The notes beneath the pieces were generated by a model. That model did not search any database and was not told the DNA's origin. It saw nothing but the letters and a program-made list of their open reading frames with translations. Of a DNA stretch of 64,000 nucleotides, positions 23,903 to 33,028 are shown one piece after another (positions within the stretch are counted from its first letter, which is position 1; every line of letters begins with the position of its first letter). The DNA comes from Pleodorina starrii (lineage: Eukaryota; Chlorophyta; Chlorophyceae; Chlamydomonadales; Volvocaceae). The stretch lies in NCBI GenBank assembly GCA_030267565.1, contig BRXU01000028.1, forward strand, positions 583,001-647,000, given 5' to 3'. The translations under genes were made by a program, and so were the position numbers.

Positions 23903-25044
23903 CACTGAGGCCGGCCTTAACCGCGCTGCATTCAGGAGCCCGGCCTGGATGGTGAGTGCGGCAAGGGCGGGTGGTGGGGGCTTGCAGCGAGGGTGCCAGA
24001 GTTCAGCCAGCCAGCTAAGACCTACTGCCTCGTGGGGGTGTTTGCTGCGTTGCCTGCCGTGGCCTTCTGCGGCGTGGCCCTGCGACGTCCCCTCCCCGTG
24101 TGGCGAGGGCGGGGGGTGTGGGCTTGCAGCGTGGGGCCTAGGGTGCAGCCGACCAGCTGCGACTTGTGCTGCCGCGCGGTGTGCCTGCAGCCCTTAGGGG
24201 AGGCCCGCCCACATGAAAAGCCGTTGCCAGCCCGCTGCAGCGAGAGGCCTCGGGCCCTGCCTTCCTCTTGCCCGGCCCCCAGGCCCCAACCCTCCACGCC
24301 ACAACCCCCCACCGCCCTGCCCTGCCCGCCGCCACCTTAAGGCGGTCCGCCGCCCTGCCGCCCTGCCCGCCCTCTTCTCCTGCCCCCGCGTCAGATGCGG
24401 ACCCTTTCGTCCTGGAAGACGAGCTGGAGCCCACCCTGGATGACATCTTGGAGTCGTGGCGCGCTGAAGTGGCGGCGGACGATGCTATGGCTGCTGTTGC
24501 TCGCCGCGCCTTCGGCCTGAAGCCGGAGCCCGGCAGGAGCCCGGTGTGGGCGGTGAGTGTGGCGAAGTGGGGGGTGGCGGGTGGGGTGGGGCTAGTAGCG
24601 AGGGGCCAGGGTGCAGCCACCTGGTGCAGCCACCTGCCTCTAGCCGCCACGTGGGGGTATTTTCTGCGCGCCCCACCAGCCCGGGGGGACGCTCAGGCTT
24701 GAAGCCGTTACCAGCCGGGTAAAGGCATCACCCGCCTCCCGTGCTCTTCTGCGGCGCGGCACTGGCTCGTGCCCTGTACCCGGAGCCCACCCCGCCGCCG
24801 TGCACCCTGGCCCCGTTTCCATGGGCCCCGTTTGCCTGCCCGGCATGCGCGCCCCCCCGCACGCACGCGCATCCCCTTGCACCTCACCCCCACCCCATTG
24901 CACCTCTCCGTCTGGTTTCCCTTCTCCCGACCCGCCCTGCCCCCTTCCACCTTCGCCAGCCGGCATCGCATCGCCTCTGCCCCTTCCGTCCTGCCGTCGT
25001 TCTCCCACTCTCTTCGACTTTGCCCATGCCCCTATGCCCCCTCG
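23903..25044. other. Repeat-rich spacer with exon-like unit
   Basis: This lies between foldbacks 1 and 2. It contains the exon-like unit listed separately (24395-24552) and related fragments ending in the same CCTGG-GCGGTGAGTG context near 23940-23951. The rest is C-rich low complexity. Confidence 0.4.
24395..24552 (+). pseudogene. Exon-like unit of unknown family, copy 1
   Basis: An open segment of 158 nt is bounded by CAG and GCG-GTGAGT and translates to an acidic stretch beginning DADPFVLEDELEP and ending RSPVWA. A related unit with the same entry phase and the same GCG-GTGAGT donor is at 25075-25211 (DTNPIVLGD ... SRSPAWA), and again inverted at about 25346-25482. Shared residue pattern and splice phase suggest duplicated exons of one gene or transposon protein. 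I do not recognise the family. No complete gene could be assembled, hence treated as a fragment. Confidence 0.4.
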
Positions 25045-25522
25045 CCCTCCTCCCGCCTCCATCCCCCGCCCTAGAGGACACGAACCCCATCGTGTTGGGC
25101 GACACGCCATCGCCCCCGGCCCGCGGCGGCGCGCCGGCGGAGCTGTGGCGGCGGCGGCGGCGGCTGGCATTCGCCGCGCCGGCGGCATTAAGCAGGAGCC
25201 CGGCCTGGGCGGTGAGTGGGCCGAGGGCGGGTGAGCTAGGGTGTTTGCATCGAGAAGACAAGTCGCATGGCCCTAAGCCCACAGGACCCATAGACCCTAG
25301 CCCCCTCGATGCAAACACCCTAGCTCACCCGCCCTCGGCCCACTCACCACCCAGGCCGGGCTCCTGCTTAATGCCGCCGGCGCGGCGAATGCCAGCCGCC
25401 GCCGCCGCCACGGCTCCGCCGGCGCGCCATGCCGCCGGCCCACCGGGCCGGGGGCGATGGCGTGTCGCCCAACACAATGGGGTTCGTGTCCTCTGGGGCG
25501 GGGGATGGAGGCGGGAGGAGGG
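25045..25522. mobile_element. Foldback element 2 containing a duplicated exon-like unit
   Basis: Arms 25045-25254 and 25305-25522 are inverted copies with a 50-bp loop; the loop-proximal ends read GTGTTTGCATCGAG and its complement. Each arm contains one copy of the exon-like unit with its CCTAG or CCCAG acceptor and GTGAGT donor. The arms differ mainly in a short GC-rich part of the unit. No transposase is visible. Confidence 0.75.
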
Positions 25523-25976
25523 TGGTAGGGGTGGGCCGTGGATGGGGTTGGGGCGTCACGGAGGGCCTCAAATACCCGCTTCACTGTGTCAGGGGGCACT
25601 CCAGTGGCGTCGGCAATCACATTATACATGATTCGCCTACCATCCCTGTTTTCCGTAGGGTGATTGATCTGTGGTCTAAGGTACACTATATTCAGCAGGA
25701 TGAACAGTATCACTTGGAAAAGCTGGACCACCGTCAGAGAGCCGAGGCCTGGTGTATCCAAGTGCGCGCTCGATTGAAGACAGCTGACAGTTGAGATGTT
25801 TGTGCACGTGATATGAAACGATACCGAGGCTTGGAAAGAGAATTGACCTTAAGGGTTACAGGGTATGAGATCCAAGGACCCTTGGGTCAGTGTGTAGATT
25901 GTGTCGAACGTGCCAAGGTTGTCGTATGTCTGCCTGTTGTTGTGTCAGATGATGTCCAATGACTGCAAACCCTGAC
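25523..25976. other. Short spacer with a helix-turn-helix-like fragment on the minus strand
   Basis: A minus-strand frame reaching about 25761 includes NVIADATGVPPDTVKRVF, which resembles a DNA-binding helix-turn-helix or HU-like turn. It runs on toward the inverted exon-like unit of foldback 2. It may be a remnant of the same unidentified gene or transposon. Evidence is limited to this one short motif. Confidence 0.25.
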
Positions 25977-26141
25977 GCCGATAGTCAACCGTTTCAGCGG
26001 CGGTCTTCAGCATTTATCAACTCAGCTCCGGCCCGTAGCAACGCCTCCCGGAGCATCTTGGTCATGAAGTCAAAGGTGGCCCATGCCGCCTTGGCTTGGT
26101 CCGGCACCGTGCAATAGTATCCGGTCTCCTTAAAATCCTGG

Positions 26142-26236
26142 TGTAGCAGTCTTAGTTGCTAAAGGCCACTCGAGTTGTTTGTGCAGGTGTAGCTTAGGCT
26201 CTTATAGCCTAGCCGCACTGTCGTACAGCTGCTACA
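26142..26236 (-). repeat. TRIM long terminal repeat, 3' LTR in element orientation
   Basis: A 95-bp LTR, TG...CA bounded with 8-bp inverted termini TGTAGCAG/CTGCTACA. The polypurine tract lies immediately to its right on the plus-strand map. Confidence 0.9.
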
Positions 26237-26764
26237 CTCTCCCCCCTTTGAAGGGAGACCGTCCCGGCTCCCGTGTTATTGGGATCCGAGCCTGTGTGCT
26301 CACCATTACCTACCCCTACCATGCTCCTCAGAGAACCTGAGGTATGGTCCTAGAGCGTCTCTGGACTCCTACAGATAGCCCTTTCGGTTCGGAGTTTTTC
26401 GAGCACAAGCCTGTTTTATTCGGACTGCTTGTGTGGAGGTCTGAAGTTTTTGGGCGGGCCCACTGGCCCAGGGGCCAGTGCGGGCCGCGAGATTCGAACT
26501 GGAGACCCCAGTGGGTCGGATCACTGCCGGTGGTACTTACTTTTCGCACCAGCCGCGATATTTGTGCTCACACTGCACACTTTGTCAGCGGGCACACCGG
26601 ATGTTTTTTTTCCAGTTTATACCAGGCGTAGGTCGTGACTACCTCTGGCACAGTTCGAATTGACTTCACAGTCCGGACGTTGACGGCTCTGTGAGAATGA
26701 TATGTGAGCTCTGTGAGACTCGATCTTCAGACCTCAGGAATTTATTCCTGATGCTCGATACCAA

Positions 26765-26859
26765 TGTAGCAGTCTTAGTTGCTAAAGGCCACTCGAGTTG
26801 TTTGTGCAGGTGTAGCTTAGGCTCTTATAGCCTAGCCGCACTGTCGTACAGCTGCTACA
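26765..26859 (-). repeat. TRIM long terminal repeat, 5' LTR in element orientation
   Basis: Second 95-bp copy, identical by eye to the first. The primer-binding site lies immediately to its left on the plus-strand map. Confidence 0.9.
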
Positions 26860-27995
26860 CCTGGCAGCAGCATGGGGTATGTATCTCCACTCTCCGACGT
26901 CAAAAAGCATCGATTGCAGCTGCTGGGATGATGCCCGCCTCAATATGGGGGCCAGAAGCATGAGAGTGATGGCCCGCAGGTAGACGAAGACAAGGGCATG
27001 AGTGTTGCATTGGTCAAGATAACTGTACTTGTAATAGCAATTGGCCCCCGTAACTGGCGCAGCCGTCTTATGATGCTCGGCCTCAACCGTCGAATGGCTG
27101 TGGCTTGACGCTTCGGAGGGCGTTGAATAGTAGCTCTTCCGGATCTGACTCGCTCCGGCTCCCGACCCAGTGCCACCGGTTGCTGCCCTGAGCCCGCCCC
27201 AACGGCGGCTGAGACGGAGACGAACAGCATGGAGCAGGGCCACGGCTCGCCGGGCCCCAACGCACGTGTACCTTGCCGAAGGCGACCCCCGCATGAAGAC
27301 CCACACAGCTAAGTCGGGCCCGGAGGCCGGGGGCTCTGGACAGGAGAAGTCGGCCTCCGGGCCCGACTTAGCTGCATTGGTCTTCATGCGGGGGTCGCCT
27401 TCGGCAAGGTACACGTGCGTTGGGGCCCGGCGAGCCGTGGCCCTGCTCCATGCTGTTCGTCTCCGTCTCAGCCGCCGTTGGGGCGGGCTCAGGGCAGCAA
27501 CCGGTGGCACTGGGTCGGGAGCCGGAGCGAGTCAGATCCGGAAGAGCTACTATTCAACGCCCTCCGAAGCGTCAAGCCACAGCCATTCGACGGTTGAGGC
27601 CGAGCATCATAAGACGGCTGCGCCAGTTACGGGGGCCAATTGCTATTACAAGTACAGTTATCTTGACCAATGCAACACTCATGCCCTTGTCTTCGTCTAC
27701 CTGCGGGCCATCACTCTCATGCTTCTGGCCCCCATATTGAGGCGGGCATCATCCCAGCAGCTGCAATCGATGCTTTTTGACGTCGGAGAGTGGAGATACA
27801 TACCCCATGCTGCTGCCAGGATTTTAAGGAGACCGGATACTATTGCACGGTGCCGGACCAAGCCAAGGCGGCATGGGCCACCTTTGACTTCATGACCAAG
27901 ATGCTCCGAGCGCCTGGTGTCCGGGAGGCGTTGCTACAGGACGGAGCTGAGTTGATAAATGTTGAAGACCGCCGCTGAAACGGTTGACTATCGGC

Positions 27996-28667
27996 ATGTA
28001 TTGTAGGAGAGGCTTGCAAATAGACTGGCATGAGAGTTGAACGGATCAAAGGAGTGCCTAGGATCTGGCCAAGGTCGGCCAGTTCTAAGGGGGAGCTCGC
28101 GACAGCTGTCGAGAGCAAGCGTGGGTAATACGAATGCGCGGTTGGACGCAACCGGTCGCGAATGACGATTGAATGTGGAACGGTCTAACCTAACGCCCCG
28201 CGAATCTGTGTGCGCGGCAGGCAACGCTGAAGTGTGTGAAACTAGCTTGCTCCTGGCTTACTGTCATCTTTTGTGGTCGGCCCTGCCAGGCTTAACAAGA
28301 ACAGGATCGGTCTGTTGTGAACGATCCATAGGGATCCATCGTCTTGCCGACTTTTTGTGCGGGCTGCTTGGCTGTCGCAGGTACAGCGTTCCCCGCCGCG
28401 AATACGCAAGTGCTCAGGCCACAACGCGGCATTTGTGTTAACAATGCATTACACTGCTAACGTTTGTCCTTGTTAATCATGTTTGCAAGGCCTTTCATGA
28501 GCTTGATGTATTTTCCACGAACGTCGTGGTACGGGGTCTAAGCGCTCCGTGAGCGGTGCGTGAGCGCTTACTGTGCGCTTACGGGTAAGCGCTTGCTGAG
28601 CGCTTATACGGGTGAGCGCTTACTGAGCGCTTATTTTTCTAAGCGCTGAGCTCCGCGCCTAGCCTAA
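27996..28667. other. Spacer between foldback 3 and the TIR element
   Basis: No coding signal is recognised. It ends with the AGCGCT-rich array at 28538-28655, followed by the target-site TAA of the next element. Confidence 0.45.
28538..28655. repeat. AGCGCTTA-rich short repeat array
   Basis: About eight copies of GAGCGCTTAC-like words, several centred on the palindrome AGCGCT, lie in 118 bp. Unit spacing is irregular. The array stops about 10 bp before the TAA target site of the TIR element. Confidence 0.7.
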
Positions 28668-29473
28668 CAGGGTGATTCCACTGAGTTGTTTGTTAGGCCT
28701 TGTTAGGGCCGAGTTCAAAAATTCTCGCTCGGGGCGTCGACTATCAATGCACTCTTTCGCGCACTTCTTTAGGTATAAGAAAAACGTAATAAAAATGAAG
28801 AAAGGTTGCACGAAGGCATGATGCCCGCTGGTCCCAAAGTCCACTTCACTCGCTCGTCCATCTCGTCCATCGGGTCCCCCTACGCCCGCCTTGCAGTACT
28901 TCCTTGTTTATGATCCTTTTGTAAATCTAATGATAGCCAGATCATGTATTTACGAAGGCGGAAGAGCGCATGTAATGTGCGCCACAGTTCGACTTGCTTT
29001 GCATTTCACTGGGCGGGAAGTGCAGGCGAAGCTCCATTCTTTCAATGCTTGACATTAAGAGATTGCCTAGCATTTGTATACCACTTTACTACTAAAACGG
29101 AGACACAATCGGGGCGACAGGGCAAGATCGGGTGAGTATCACGTGTAGGGCATGATGGCATATCTAGCAGTGTATTGGTGCATAATGATATTGCGGTATG
29201 TATCTCGTTAAATGCCTTTAGTTGGGCGTCATGGGTGTCGATGGATTTGGATATGCAAGAATCCTATTGGCTATCGTAGTTTACAGCAAAGACAACGTCA
29301 TAGGCAACGAAGCCGCTATCCTTATTCCGACAGTTTAAGCATTTGTTCCATGGTTATAGCATAAACGAGAGGACTTTGTGGTCGTTCGAAACTAGGAGTC
29401 TGTAGGTTAATTGTCTTTGTCTGCACGGTCCTTAAGGTCCTTGCAGTCAGTTGTCGTGTCTGGTGTAGGGGAC

Positions 29474-29712
29474 AGGAATTAGAGATGGGGGCTGGACACG
29501 ACATGACAGCCTGCAGGGTGACATGGGGGAAAGGTGTGGGCTTGGGGGAAGGGTGCGGGTGCAGCATGTCGGGGGTTGGGGGCAGGAATTAGAGATGGGG
29601 CTGGACACGACATGATGGCCTGCGGGGCGGCACGGGGGAAGGGTGTGGGCTTGGGGGAAGGGTGCGGGTGCAGCATGTCGGGGGTTGGGGGCAGGAATTA
29701 GAGATGGGGCTG
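29474..29712. repeat. Tandem repeat, 109-110 bp unit, about 2.2 copies
   Basis: The word AGGAATTAGAGATGG starts at 29474, 29584 and 29693, and the sequence between these points is nearly identical, including GGTGTGGGCTTGGGGGAAGG. It lies inside the TIR element. Confidence 0.85.
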
Positions 29713-29867
29713 GCGACATGACAGGATGAGGGTAGAACAAGACAGGGCAGTGTGAGGCGCCTCAGATTGTGAGGTATTGCTGCGCACGGCAGGTTGCTGC
29801 GGTATAACTGCATGGCCCTATGCGGACTATGGGAGGGGGAGCGTGCCGGGCTGTCCATCTCTGCACA

Positions 29868-30240
29868 CAACCGGTCAGACCGACTTCCGCCGATCACCCT
29901 AAAATTCAGAAAGGACAATGAAAAAGTGAAAAGTAGCCCATAGGCAAAAAAACAGCGAAAACGCGTGACTTCGGATTTTGTAGGTATCAGCCCGGCGGGC
30001 CCTCCAACCCCTGCCCGAGAGGCCTGCCAAACGCACACCCTGTCAAACCGACCCCCGCCGATCGCCCCAAAATTTGGAGGGCACCGTGGAAACACATAAA
30101 CTAGCCCATAGGCAAAAACGCAACGAGAACGCGCGACTTCAGAATTGTCAGCATCAGCCTGGCGGGCCCACGGTTTCAGCCCTCAATCAACGGACACATT
30201 CGGTTACACGGATGTGCGCCGATCTCCCTCAAATTTGTAG
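29868..30240. repeat. Degenerate tandem repeat, about 160-175 bp unit, 2.2 copies
   Basis: The word CGCCGATC(A/G)CCC(T/C)(A/C)AAAT recurs at about 29887, 30056 and 30217 in this diverged form. The segment AGTAGCCCATAGGCAAAAA is repeated with small changes. It lies inside the TIR element, immediately before the G-rich satellite. Confidence 0.65.
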
Positions 30241-30242
30241 AG

Positions 30243-30975
30243 CATCATGGGGTATGGTGGGGCGGGGCGGGGCGGGGCGGGCCGGGGCAAGGTGAGGCGA
30301 GGCGGGTACGGACGGGGTGGGGCGGGGCGGGGCGGGGCAGGCTGGGGCCGGGGCCGGCCGGCGTGGACCGGGGCGGCCCGGAGAGGGATGGGCAGAGGTG
30401 GGGCGGGTAGGGGCGGGTAGGGGCGGGTAGGAGCAGGGAAGGGCGGGTAGGGACTGGTAGGGACGGGGCAGGGCGGGTTGGGGCGGGGCCGGGGCAGGGT
30501 GGGGCGGGGCGGGGAGGGACGGGGCGGGGCGGGGAGGGGCAGGGCGGGTTGGGGCGGGTTGTTGCGGGCCGTTGCGGGCTGGGGAGGGCCGGGGAGGGCA
30601 GGGGCGGGAGGGGCGGGGAGGGACGGGGTAGGGCGTGTTGGGGCGGGGTGGGGCAGGGTGGGGCGGGGCCGGGGTGGGGCCGGGGCGGGGAGGGGCGGGG
30701 CAGGGAGGGGCGGTAGGGGCAGGGAAGGGCGGGTAGCGACGGGGAGGGGTACAAGGGGGTGGGGCGGGCAAGACAGGGAAGGACAGGGAGGGAAGGGACG
30801 GGGAGGGAAGGGACGGGGCGGGGCGGGGCGGGGTGGGACGAGACGGGATGGGACGGGGCGAGGCCGGGGCCGGGGTGGGACGGGGCGGGGCGGGACAAGG
30901 CGGGACGGGGCGGGACAAGGCGGGGTGGGGCAGGGCACAGCGGGGCGGGGCGGGGCAGGGGCAGGGCGGGGCGAG
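30243..30975. repeat. G-rich GGGGC minisatellite, about 0.73 kb
   Basis: Almost uninterrupted GGGGCG, GGGGCA and GGGTAG pentamers/hexamers on the plus strand with extreme G over C skew. Long Pro/Arg or Gly/Arg frames through it on both strands are products of the repeat, not genes. The runs of four G at short spacing fit repeated G-quadruplex potential. Confidence 0.9.
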
Positions 30976-32105
30976 TCTTCGTCAAGCAGGTCATATTCCA
31001 GAGAGTCGTATTTCTCATCCGAGAGGTGGAGCTGGAGGCCATCGCCTGCTCCGTCCGCCTCGCTGCCGCTACCACCGCATGCATATAATTCCTTCTCCAT
31101 GCCATTGGCGTCATCAACACGCTGGACATCGCTTGACGGCTGATGACGATACTTTACAAGGTTGCGGCGTGCCTGGCTTAAGTTGAGCGACCCCTTTACC
31201 CTTATGCATTCCGTGGATAATAGTAAATATACAAAAATAGACAACAGCGATGCTCAGTGATAAAGCGTACACCTGAAGCTAGGCCAGTAAAAAAACATTT
31301 CCGTGTGCGCGCGAGTCTTATTTGATTTCCGTATCGCGACCTGATTAGAAAGACATGTTTAGAATAACAAAGCGTGCAGTCTACAGTAAGCTCCACTGGG
31401 CGGGCGTACGGGGGCCCGATGGACGAGCGAGTGAAGTGGACTTTGGGAGATTGGGACCAGCGGGCATCATGCTGCACGAAGGCGAAGGGACGGCGAAGAA
31501 CGTAAGGCCCTAGTGGAAACACGACGCTTGTTAGACACGTGTTAGGCTACAAAAGTTATATGCACTTCGGACCTGCCCATAAACTTAACAAATCTTGATA
31601 ACTTTGAGCGCGAAACTTTTTTCATAGCTATTTTAAAATCTGATAGCGCCTGGTCTCCTAAATACCTCTCGTCTACACGTCGCGTCGTCCGCAAGCAAAC
31701 GCGTTGACTTTCTCGCCGGCAGCCATGCATGAATCTCAGCCAGTCGCCTCTGCCTGGTGAACATGCCCACCAATCTTCATCAGTTGTATACTGCAACTAT
31801 GCAGCGGCCCTTGCGGGGTGCTGCCCGACGACTGGACATCCATGCGCGTAAAATGCCAACATGTGCAATAGAAGGGCCAGCAGCGCGGCCAAACTTGTAC
31901 AAGGACCATCCGTTTCATTATTGTATTTAAAACACAAATGAGATGAGAAAATGGGTTTGGTTTGGCGCTATAGAAAGCTAACAAAGTGGTTTCGGGGCTC
32001 TGTGTGAAAACGGCCTTTTGTTAGCTTTGTTAGGCGCTTGTTATTTTTTTCGGGTCAAACAAACAAGCGACTCAGTGGAATCACCCTGTCAGTGGAATCA
32101 CCCTG

Positions 32106-33028
32106 TAAGTAGTGAGTTTGACGAGCGGTTCGTATTTGCGATAAAGACCGAATATATAGGCAGGGCGAGCCGTCGAAACTGGGGCATTTTTGAACTTGGG
32201 AACAATCTTGAGTACCGGTATACAGGAACACGGGGTCTGTTCCTGGAACAGTCACCTTTGGGAACGCACGGGTCCTTGTTCCCAGCGGCTGAATGCCCGG
32301 ATCATTTTATTTGATACCACTGCTTGCAAAGCCAATTAACGTGCAAGCGGCACCCTGTCTAGATGATATTTGTTCACCTCTCGTTAATCCTCTTAATAAC
32401 GATACATATTATAATATCGTATTTTTGCATAATGATTCAGCTATGTACTCGAGTACACACAAGAAAAGGGCTAGGCTGAGTCAGGCTGATGAGTCAGGCA
32501 TCACCATGAAGCGGCACAGCATGCCGCTGCTGAAGAACATACCAAATATTGCCTGGTTACAAATAGGTTATAAATATAACATATTAGCCTGTAGCACGCA
32601 CAAGAAAAGGGCTGGGATGAGGCAGGCTGAGTAAGGCTGAGTAAGGCATCACCATGAAGCGGCACAGCTTGTCGCTTCTGAGGAGCACACCGACTACTGC
32701 TCGGTTGCTGTCGTAACATATTTCCGAATGCGATTATGGACCGCATACAATTGTCGGAGTAAGGGTCGGGCTAGGGAGCGCCGAACCGACAAGTACGGTA
32801 GTCGAGGTACGCCCGACCCGTACGGCACATCGTGTCACTTTGCTTTTAAGTTGCTGCACAAGTAGACCAAGGTAAACACAAATTTAAGAGCGTACTAAGA
32901 GCATACTATATTTCTCTCAGCAAATTCCCCAACAGGTGTGACAAGCACGAAATTGCCCTAACCCCGGGTGAACCCAAGGTCGGCTCTGGGCCCCTCTTCG
33001 ACTGGAAGTTACCAGCCCAGCCAGAATC
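32106..33028. other. AT-rich upstream region of the MYND-like gene
   Basis: No gene is recognised. It contains a 2-copy tandem repeat (listed separately) and probably the promoter and leader of the single-exon gene beginning at 33029. Confidence 0.45.
32456..32720. repeat. Direct tandem repeat, about 140 bp, 2 copies
   Basis: CACAAGAAAAGGGCT and CATCACCATGAAGCGGCACA recur about 140 bp apart, in copies starting near 32456 and 32598. The second copy is more diverged at its 3' end. Confidence 0.75.

Larger units (their letters stand above)
26142..26859 (-). mobile_element. TRIM: complete miniature LTR retrotransposon, 718 bp
   Basis: Two direct repeats of 95 bp (26142-26236 and 26765-26859) read identical and begin TGTAGCAG and end CTGCTACA, the TG...CA ends of LTRs. 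They are flanked by a 5-bp target duplication CCTGG (26137-26141 and 26860-26864). On the minus strand a primer-binding site TTGGTATCGAGC lies just inside the right LTR, resembling the initiator-Met tRNA site of plant TRIMs. A polypurine tract AAAGGGGGGAGAG abuts the other LTR. The 528-bp interior encodes no gag or pol, so it is non-autonomous. Identical LTRs imply a recent insertion. Confidence 0.93.
25977..27995. mobile_element. Foldback element 3: 2-kb near-perfect palindrome, interrupted by a TRIM
   Basis: Left arm 25977-26141 plus 26860-27329; right arm 27353-27995; spacer of about 23 bp. Inspected segments differ at only a few positions. The same roughly 240-aa translation is produced on the minus strand (from 27510) and on the plus strand (from 27170), because each frame crosses the centre. 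The outer ends pair at GCCGATAGTCAACC. No transposase is recognised. The arms show a small open frame (27790-27978) of unknown relation. The left arm alone carries an LTR-type insertion at 26142-26859. Confidence 0.88.
28668..32105. mobile_element. TIR DNA-transposon-like element with TAA target duplication
   Basis: The left end reads CAGGGTGATTCCACTGAG (28668-28685). The right end carries its inverted copy twice, at 32071-32088 and 32089-32105. TAA flanks both outer edges (28665-28667 and 32106-32108), matching the TWA target preference of PIF/Harbinger elements. A subterminal inverted repeat of roughly 100 bp links about 28796-28900 and 31398-31495. No DDE transposase is recognised. A minus-strand stretch at about 30975-31213 with an acidic, balanced composition (including EKELYACGG) may be a coding remnant. 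The interior is filled by tandem repeats and a G-rich satellite. It is probably non-autonomous or decayed. Confidence 0.65.

Noticed and set aside
26478..26530. tRNA-like GATTCGAACTGGAGACC word in the TRIM interior
   Set aside because: No cloverleaf arms could be paired around it; the resemblance is limited to a T-loop-like word.
26782..27895. Two roughly 240-aa frames with identical sequence on opposite strands
   Set aside because: They arise because each frame crosses the centre of a palindrome. Identity is explained by the inverted repeat.
28538..28655. Possible CRISPR-like array
   Set aside because: Spacing is irregular, units are short palindromes without unique spacers, and the genome is eukaryotic.
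29474..29712. Possible CRISPR or coding repeat
   Set aside because: A plain 109-bp tandem duplication with no spacers and no sustained coding frame beyond the repeat.
30204..31244. A 346-aa Pro/Arg-rich frame on the minus strand
   Set aside because: It translates the GGGGC satellite; all three frames on both strands stay open there, so it is repeat, not protein. Only its first part (before about 30975) could be coding.
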